64,000 bases of DNA from Nocardiopsis alba DSM 43377. Lineage in GTDB: Bacteria; Actinomycetota; Actinomycetes; Streptosporangiales; Streptosporangiaceae. Position numbers and translations under genes: made by a program. Shown here in pieces: positions 59,130-64,000 of the stretch (positions are counted from its first letter, which is position 1; each line of letters starts with the position of its first letter). Location: assembly GCF_000341225.1 (NCBI RefSeq), contig NZ_ANAC01000005.1:1-64000 (forward strand), read 5' to 3'. The notes beneath the pieces are model-generated. The model did not search any database, was not told where the DNA came from, and saw only the letters and a list, made by a program, of their open reading frames with translations.

Positions 59130-59588
59130 TCATACGGAGGGTCCGGTCGGGTCCTCGTCACCGTCCCGTTCACGACGGTCCGATCCCTGTTCACGTCGCT
59201 CGCGCTCACGACGCTCGCGCTCCTCACGCTCCTGGAACTCGCGGGCCCGACGGCGCTGCTCCTCCGCGCGTTCACGGCAGCGACGCAGGAACTCCTCGTC
59301 CTCCTCCGGGGTAGCGGCCCGGGCCCGCCCGGGGTGCTCGTATTCGGGGAAGGGGGAGGGCGGCCCCACCGGTCCGTTCACGGCGGGCTCACGGGGCGGA
59401 CGGCCGAGCAGGAACCACGCTATGGCGCCGATCTTGGGGAGGAGCAGGACGATCACGGCCCAGGCGGGTTTGGGGAGGAGCCGGATCCGTTCCGCGTCGG
59501 ACCCGATGACGTCGAAGAGCACGTACACCCAGAACGCCAGCGACATCAGTGTGAGGAAGAGGGCGAGGTAGACCAACGGACCTTCCAA
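59130..59588 (-). CDS. PLDc_N-domain membrane protein with charged tail
   Basis: 152 aa. Two membrane helices (about residues 5-27 and 41-63) form a phospholipase-D N-terminal domain (PF13396-like, with WAVIVLLLPKIGAIAWFLLGRP). The rest is a highly charged helical tail with runs of Arg and Glu (about 92-140), probably coiled coil. No enzymatic part. Function unknown. Confidence 0.82.
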   Translation of the reverse strand: MEGPLVYLALFLTLMSLAFWVYVLFDVIGSDAERIRLLPKPAWAVIVLLLPKIGAIAWFLLGRPPREPAVNGPVGPPSPFPEYEHPGRARAATPEEDEEFLRRCRERAEEQRRRAREFQEREERERRERERREQGSDRRERDGDEDPTGPSV

Positions 59589-59786
59589 TCGGGGGAAACA
59601 CTCGACAGGCTAGGGCGACATCGCCGACTTTGTCCTGACTTGTCAAGGATGGCCGCACCCGCCTCGTCGCTTGACCATTCACCCCGAGCCAAGAGAAGGT
59701 CGTCTCCAAGGGGCCGGGGTGTCGCACCGAGGGTATGTCACGCCACGCCCCTCGAGGCGTCGGCGAGAACGGGAGAGGTTATGGGT

Positions 59787-60599
59787 ATGAACTCCGCGTT
59801 GCCTTCGGCGATGTGGCTCCCCTTCGGGGCGCGGATGTTGCGTGCCCGCTCCGACCGGGGGCTCTCTCGCGCCGAACTGGCCGAGAGCGTCGGGGTCACC
59901 GACGACAAGCTCCGCGAGGTCGAGGACGCGCACTGCCGACCCGCCCGCTCCCTGGTCGAACGAGTCGACACGGCCCTGGGCGCCGAACACCGCCTGGTCG
60001 ACGCCTGGGCGATCACGCTCCAGGCCGAGGCCTTCCCGAACGAGTTCGGGGACATGTGCGAACTCGGTACGCACGCCACACGCCTGTGGGAGCACCAGCC
60101 GATGACGGTCCCGGCCTTCCTGCGGACCCGGGAGTACTCGCGGGCGATCCTGGAACCGCTCTACTCCCATGTGGGCCCGGAGGAGATCGAGGCCCTCGTG
60201 GACGACGAGATGGCCGACAGGGCGGCGATGACCGGCCCGGACGGTCCGGAACTGCGGGTGGTCCTCAACGAGTCGGTGCTCCAACGCCCCCAGGGCGGTC
60301 CCCAGGTCCTCAACGAGCAGCGCGCCTTCCTCGCCGATCTGATCAAGGCGGGCATCGTCAGCCTCGCGATCATCCCCGAGGAGACGCCCTCGCACCCGGG
60401 ATTGGGCGGGGCCTTCCGGATGATGGAGTTCGCCGACCGGCCCAGCATGGTCTACGCCTTCGCCGCTCAAGGAGGCGAGCTCACCGGGGACAGCGAGGAC
60501 GTCGGCCACTGCCGGATGGTGCGCGACGCCATCGAGGAGGCCTGTGTCGACCTCACCCCCGAGTCCGAGCTCCTCTGCGGGCATCCCTCCGCCGAGTGA
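59787..60599 (+). CDS. XRE-family regulator with DUF5753 (270 aa)
   Basis: N-terminal helix-turn-helix (about residues 12-70, FGARMLRARSDRGLSRAELAESVGVTDDKLREVEDAHCRPARSL) and the DUF5753 domain after it (about 85-260; QPMTVPAFLRTREYSRAIL, VLNESVLQRPQGGPQVLNEQRAFLADLI). Such regulators are abundant in filamentous actinomycetes and usually have a small DUF397 gene next to them; none is here. ATG 59787 is preferred because GAGAGG is 8 nt ahead; ATG 59781 is too close to it. Confidence 0.88.
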   Translation: MNSALPSAMWLPFGARMLRARSDRGLSRAELAESVGVTDDKLREVEDAHCRPARSLVERVDTALGAEHRLVDAWAITLQAEAFPNEFGDMCELGTHATRLWEHQPMTVPAFLRTREYSRAILEPLYSHVGPEEIEALVDDEMADRAAMTGPDGPELRVVLNESVLQRPQGGPQVLNEQRAFLADLIKAGIVSLAIIPEETPSHPGLGGAFRMMEFADRPSMVYAFAAQGGELTGDSEDVGHCRMVRDAIEEACVDLTPESELLCGHPSAE

Positions 60600-60677
60600 C
60601 ACCGGGCACGGGTCGTTGACCGATCGGTGCCGGAAAGGTCTTGGGGGTGTGTCCGGGGATGGGTTAGGTTGCCCGCC

Positions 60678-61892
60678 ATGGATATCGCTATCACCTCCGG
60701 ATACGTCGTGCCCGTCGTGGGAGATCCCATCGAGGGCGGGACGGTCCTCATCTCGGACGGGCGGATCACCGCGGTGGGCGCCGCCGACGAGGTCACCGTG
60801 CCCGAGGGCGTCGAGGTCGTCGACGCCGCCGGCAAGTGGGTCCTGCCCGGCTTCGTCGAGGCCCACGGCCACGTCGGAATCCACGAGGAGACCATCGGTT
60901 GGGCCGGTGACGACACCAATGAGATGACCGACCCCAACGGTGCCCGTATGCGGGCGATCGACGCGATCAACCCCGCCGACCAGGGTTTCGTCGACGCTCT
61001 CTCGGGGGGTGTCACCAGCTCCGTGATCAAGCCCGGTTCGGGCAACCCCATCGGCGGGCGGACCGTCGCCATCAAGATGTGGGGCCGCAGCATGGAGGAT
61101 CGCCTGCTCAAGGAGCCGGCCAGCGTCAAGAGCGCCCTGGGCGAGAACCCCAAACGCGTCTACGGTGACAAGAACACCCTCCCCTCCACCCGCCAGGGCG
61201 TGGCCGCGGTCATCCGCGACGCCTTCACCAAGGCGCAGGACTACAAGGCCAAGCGCGACCACGCCCGGAGCGAGGGGACCCCCTTCGATCGGGACAACAC
61301 GCTGGAGACCCTCGTCCAGGTGCTCGACGGCGATGTCCCCTGGTGTCAGCACGTGCACCGCGCCGACGACATGCACACCGCGATGCGGCTGGCCGACGAG
61401 TTCGGCTACCGGCTCATCATCAACCACTGCACCGAGGGCCACCTGCTGGCCGACGAGATCGCCGCACGCGAGATCCCGGTCATCACCGGACCGTTGATGA
61501 CCAGCCGCTCCAAGGTCGAGGTCGGCAACCGTACGCTGGCCGGTCCCGGGATCCTGGACCGGGCGGGCGTCAAGGTCGCCCTGACCACCGACGCCCCGGT
61601 CATCCCCATCGAATACCTCGTCTACCAGGCGATCCTGTGCGTCAAGGAGGGCATGGACCGCGACTCCGCGATCCGCGCGCTCACCGTCAACCCCGCCGAG
61701 ATCATGGGCCTGGACGACCGCGTGGGCTCGTTGAAGCCGGGTCTGGACGCCGACGTGGTGGTCTGGTCGGGCGACCCGCTCGACATCATGAGCCGCGCTC
61801 TGCGGGTGTTCGTCGGCGGCCGTGAGGTGTACACCTACGACGAGGAACGACGCGAGGGCAAGGCGGCCGACCCCTACTACAGGGAGGCCTGA
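60678..61892 (+). CDS. Amidohydrolase, imidazolonepropionase-like (404 aa)
   Basis: Metal-dependent hydrolase of the amidohydrolase superfamily. GFVEAHGHVGIHEE near residue 58 (HxH), VIKPGSGNPIGG near 115, HVHRADDM near 222, INHCTEGH near 247 (His) and TTDAPVIP near 302 (Asp). A beta-sandwich is formed by both ends (GYVVPVVGDPIEGGTVLISDGRI and SLKPGLDADVVVWSGDPLD). Substrate unknown, possibly a cyclic amide or peptide. ATG 60678; TTAGGTT ahead may be a -10 for a leaderless message. Confidence 0.88.
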   Translation: MDIAITSGYVVPVVGDPIEGGTVLISDGRITAVGAADEVTVPEGVEVVDAAGKWVLPGFVEAHGHVGIHEETIGWAGDDTNEMTDPNGARMRAIDAINPADQGFVDALSGGVTSSVIKPGSGNPIGGRTVAIKMWGRSMEDRLLKEPASVKSALGENPKRVYGDKNTLPSTRQGVAAVIRDAFTKAQDYKAKRDHARSEGTPFDRDNTLETLVQVLDGDVPWCQHVHRADDMHTAMRLADEFGYRLIINHCTEGHLLADEIAAREIPVITGPLMTSRSKVEVGNRTLAGPGILDRAGVKVALTTDAPVIPIEYLVYQAILCVKEGMDRDSAIRALTVNPAEIMGLDDRVGSLKPGLDADVVVWSGDPLDIMSRALRVFVGGREVYTYDEERREGKAADPYYREA

Positions 61893-61969
61893 CCCGCGCG
61901 AACCCGACGGCCCGTAGCGCTCCACCGGTCGTTCGGACCTCGGGCCCGCCTCGCTCCGTGAGGGGTGTC

Positions 61970-62060
61970 TAAGGACCCCCCGACGCCGCGACGCCTCCTC
62001 TAAGGAGGGTCGCGGCGTCGTCGTTCGAGGAACTCTCCCGATGTGCCGCGGGGGTCCTTA
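61970..62060. repeat. Long-distance inverted repeat around a hairpin
   Basis: TAAGGACCCCC (61970-61980) and GGGGGTCCTTA (62050-62060), perfect 11-bp arms, enclose the terminator hairpin 61982-62019. Nested symmetry over 91 nt is unusual for a plain terminator. Confidence 0.6.
61982..62019 (+). terminator. Terminator after the amidohydrolase gene
   Basis: GACGCCGCGA (61982-61991) / TCGCGGCGTC (62010-62019) and an inner CCTCCT/AGGAGG with the loop CTA; 16 bp with a small bulge. Confidence 0.8.
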
Positions 62061-62118
62061 TCGGAAGTCTGGAGACATCGGGAAGAGGTTTCCCGGTGTG
62101 ACGGACCGAGGAGGGCCC

Positions 62119-62256
62119 ATGCACCACGATCTCAGCGCTCAGGCGGCCGACCTGTACCGGGTCGAGATGGAACGTCTCGCCCGGGAGGAGCGGATGGCAC
62201 GGGAGGCGAGGAGGACGGAGCGGGAGAAGGAACGTGAGAAGAGGAGGAGGCGGTGA
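62119..62256 (+). CDS. Small charged helical protein (45 aa)
   Basis: A 45-residue protein, one long helix rich in Arg and Glu (ADLYRVEMERLAREERMAREARRTERE...), ending in KRRRR. GAGGAGGG at 62109-62115 just ahead of ATG 62119 is a strong ribosome-binding site, which is the main support. Function unknown, maybe nucleic-acid binding. Confidence 0.55.
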   Translation: MHHDLSAQAADLYRVEMERLAREERMAREARRTEREKEREKRRRR

Positions 62257-62295
62257 CACCGCGACCCGGTGGCCGGGTTCGGTCGGGAGGGCGGA

Positions 62296-63240
62296 TCAGA
62301 CCGGGGGCGTCGACCAGAACACGAAGGTCAACGCCACCCCGAGGACGGTGGACACCAGTCCGATGAAGAACAGCGCGACACTCTTGCCCAGAGCCGCGTT
62401 CATGTGGCCGACGAGAGCGTGGTCGGCGGGGTGTTCCGGGTCGTAGCGGACCTGGAGGGGCTGGTCGACCACCGGTTCGAAGGAGCCGCTCGCGACCGGA
62501 TGACGGTGGTGGACCTCGCGTCCGTCGGCCGCCCGGAAGTGGAGGGTGAACGGGTGGACTCGATAGGTGCGGTGTCGCTCGTTGTTCCCTTTTCGCCGAC
62601 GCACTTCGGTCCAGGCGTCGGTGACCACCCCGGTCGCCTCCGCGGTGAGTCTCCGCTCTCCGGTACCACGACGGATCAGGCCGCGGACGGCGAGAACGAG
62701 GAATACCGGTCCGAGGACGGCGAACAGGAGCGGGACGAACCTCCCCGCGGCCTCGCCCCCGTTCAGAACTAGGACGCCGACACCCAGGACGAGGGCCGCG
62801 CCGCCCACCGCGTACAGCAGGGGCCACACCGGCGAGGGCGGCTTCGGGAGCCCGTGCGGATACAGGGGATAGAGGCCCTGGGGCGGTAGGGGGAACGCCG
62901 CGCGCTCCACCCGGATGTTCAGGGGGTCTCCGGCGGCGTACGTCAGCTCGACCGGGGTGCCCTCGCGTACCAGGTAGCCGTTCAGCCCCGATGCGTCGAC
63001 GGCCTCCCAACGGCGGCCGTCGCCCCCCTCCACGGTCACGGTCACCCGGTGGCCGTGGGGAGAGCGTTCCAGCGGATGCACGACGGCGATCACTCCGCGA
63101 GCGCGAACACCGGATCGGTCCAGCTCTCGTACACGTCGGTTCTCCTTGGAGGCGGCCAAGAAGCCGCGTATCCCCTTATAGAGGAAGGAACCGGCGCATA
63201 CGAGGATGATGAGGAGAGGTATGAGGGTCGTGTTGTCCAC
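62296..63240 (-). CDS. DUF3592-domain membrane protein (314 aa)
   Basis: Membrane protein with two DUF3592-like beta domains. A helix at about residues 5-24, a beta domain at about 45-110 (GVRARGVIAVVHPLE...VELTYAAGDPLNIRVE), two helices at about 138-160 and 167-185, a second beta domain at about 195-280 (ATGVVTDAWTEV...PLQVRYDPEHPADH) and a last helix at about 288-310. LQVRYDPEHP is typical. Function unknown. Start GTG 63240. Confidence 0.8.
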   Translation of the reverse strand: MDNTTLIPLLIILVCAGSFLYKGIRGFLAASKENRRVRELDRSGVRARGVIAVVHPLERSPHGHRVTVTVEGGDGRRWEAVDASGLNGYLVREGTPVELTYAAGDPLNIRVERAAFPLPPQGLYPLYPHGLPKPPSPVWPLLYAVGGAALVLGVGVLVLNGGEAAGRFVPLLFAVLGPVFLVLAVRGLIRRGTGERRLTAEATGVVTDAWTEVRRRKGNNERHRTYRVHPFTLHFRAADGREVHHRHPVASGSFEPVVDQPLQVRYDPEHPADHALVGHMNAALGKSVALFFIGLVSTVLGVALTFVFWSTPPV

Positions 63241-63314
63241 CGGGTCGTTCTAACAGAGCGGACCTATGGGTGGAAAGGTCCGTAACCGGCCATCGCCCCT
63301 TTTCGAGGTGCCGG

Positions 63315-64000
63315 TCAGCTCACTCGCCGGAAGGGGAGATCCTCGTCGAGGCCCTCACCGAACAGGACGGTCACCCGCTCGGCGCTCAGCCTCTTGAGGA
63401 AACGCTCCCGCTCGCCCTCGGCCGGGGCGGGCGTCACGACCAAGGGGGCACCGGACACCACCGCCGCCAGGAGCACCGAGAGATCCTCGCCCAGGGCGCT
63501 CAATGGAGCGTCCGAGGGGACCACGACCGCCAACCGGTCGTCCTCTCCCAGTTCCCACGCGCGGGCGCGTTCACGTCCGGCGGCCACCAGTTCGGCCCCG
63601 GTGAACGTCCGACCGTTCGATTCCAGAGCGGGCTCCTCGGCGGAGACCCGATAGGCCGGGAAGTGGTCCCCGTGCCCGCGCACCTCCACGGTGTAGTCCG
63701 TGACCATCGGCGGGACCTCGCGCATCGGCATCCCGAGGGAATCGAGCGAGGTGCCCACGACCTCCTCGGCGCCCCCGTCCAGAGCCGCGTCCAACCGACC
63801 TTCGTCGGTCACCGCGACCTCCGTGCCCGGAGCGACCCCGTCACCCTCCAGCACCACGGCGGCCCCCACCGACCAGGCGGACAGCGCCCACGCCAACGAC
63901 TGCCAGTGCACGGGCAGCGCCACCGCGATCCGGTCGCCCGGCTGGGTACCGAACCCGTCCACCAGCATGTTCGAGGTCTTGGAGACCCAGTTGTCGAGGG
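63315..64000 (-). CDS. TIGR03089-family protein (5' end outside of the window)
   Basis: The frame runs without a stop through the right edge, so the N-terminus is missing. The 228 residues seen resemble the start of AMP-dependent ligases (LDNWVSKTSNMLVDGFGTQPGDRIAVALPVHWQSLAWALSAWSVGA in part; VTDYTVEVRGHGDHFPAY), but the adenylate-forming core motif (TSGT.G) is absent and the protein ends after about 230 residues. This is the pattern of TIGR03089, a short actinobacterial family derived from such ligases. Function unknown. Methionine at 63968 is internal. Confidence 0.8.
   Translation of the reverse strand, partial: LDNWVSKTSNMLVDGFGTQPGDRIAVALPVHWQSLAWALSAWSVGAAVVLEGDGVAPGTEVAVTDEGRLDAALDGGAEEVVGTSLDSLGMPMREVPPMVTDYTVEVRGHGDHFPAYRVSAEEPALESNGRTFTGAELVAAGRERARAWELGEDDRLAVVVPSDAPLSALGEDLSVLLAAVVSGAPLVVTPAPAEGERERFLKRLSAERVTVLFGEGLDEDLPFRRVS

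Noticed and set aside
59679-61925. 748-aa open frame opposite regulator and amidohydrolase
   Set aside because: Shadow of two well-supported genes.

Overview
The window is very GC-rich, with almost every third codon position G or C, many GTG starts and strong GC hairpins as terminators. Its gene content is that of an actinomycete: mycoredoxin, WhiB7 with an AT-hook, AdnAB instead of RecBCD, a FasR-like TetR, MoeZ and several actinobacteria-only families. A filamentous genus of the Nocardiopsaceae type (Nocardiopsis or a relative) is my best guess; genus level is inference. Gene order follows a block that, from memory, is conserved with the mycobacterial Rv3193c-Rv3228 region: DEAD-box helicase, fasR, moeZ, alkyltransferase-like protein, adnA-adnB, nudC, mrx1, uvrD2, whiB7, DUF2342 protein, PDZ-Lon protease, UPF0182 protein, then rsgA-aroA.

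Layout. 1-487: array of dispersed intergenic repeats. 488-14965: NUDIX hydrolase, typA, DUF6758 protein, PHP phosphoesterase, an odd MBL-fold protein with an acidic tail, alpha/beta hydrolase, DEAD-box helicase, ferritin-like protein, small proteins, an MscS-like membrane protein, a FasR-like regulator, moeZ and an SPW membrane protein. 15082-22059: alkyltransferase-like protein and adnAB (DNA repair). 22098-31458: an accessory insertion between adnB and nudC, holding an EF-hand protein, an SRPBCC protein, a complete aminophosphonate uptake and breakdown cluster, and an M20 dipeptidase. 31595-36760: nudC, ANTAR protein, mrx1, uvrD2 and thioesterase. 36840-38090: the whiB7 locus with a long structured leader. 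38296-48224: metallopeptidase, NUDIX, DUF2342, SDR, moaE, PDZ-Lon protease, PPA1309-family protein and UPF0182 protein. 48324-48775: two identical initiator tRNA genes, each with its own promoter and terminator. 48851-64000: MacAB-like export system, lipoprotein, hisN, TetR, rsgA-aroA, cysteine desulfurase, secreted cyclophilin, PLDc_N protein, XRE regulator, amidohydrolase and a TIGR03089 protein cut by the window edge.

The most interesting units are three. First, the aminophosphonate cluster (23403-29969): GntR/UTRA regulator, FAD amine oxidase, phosphonatase-like HAD enzyme and a four-gene ABC importer, with no PhnW transaminase. Second, the whiB7 leader: a promoter with a WhiB7-type AT motif, an arginine-rich 20-codon upstream ORF joined by TGATG to a second leader ORF, and an attenuator-like hairpin. 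Third, a family of intergenic repeats at 1-447, 44194-44494 and 58063-58342. DNA repair and redox defence (adnAB, uvrD2, alkyltransferase-like protein, mrx1 with a SigR-like promoter) and antibiotic stress (whiB7) dominate the conserved core.
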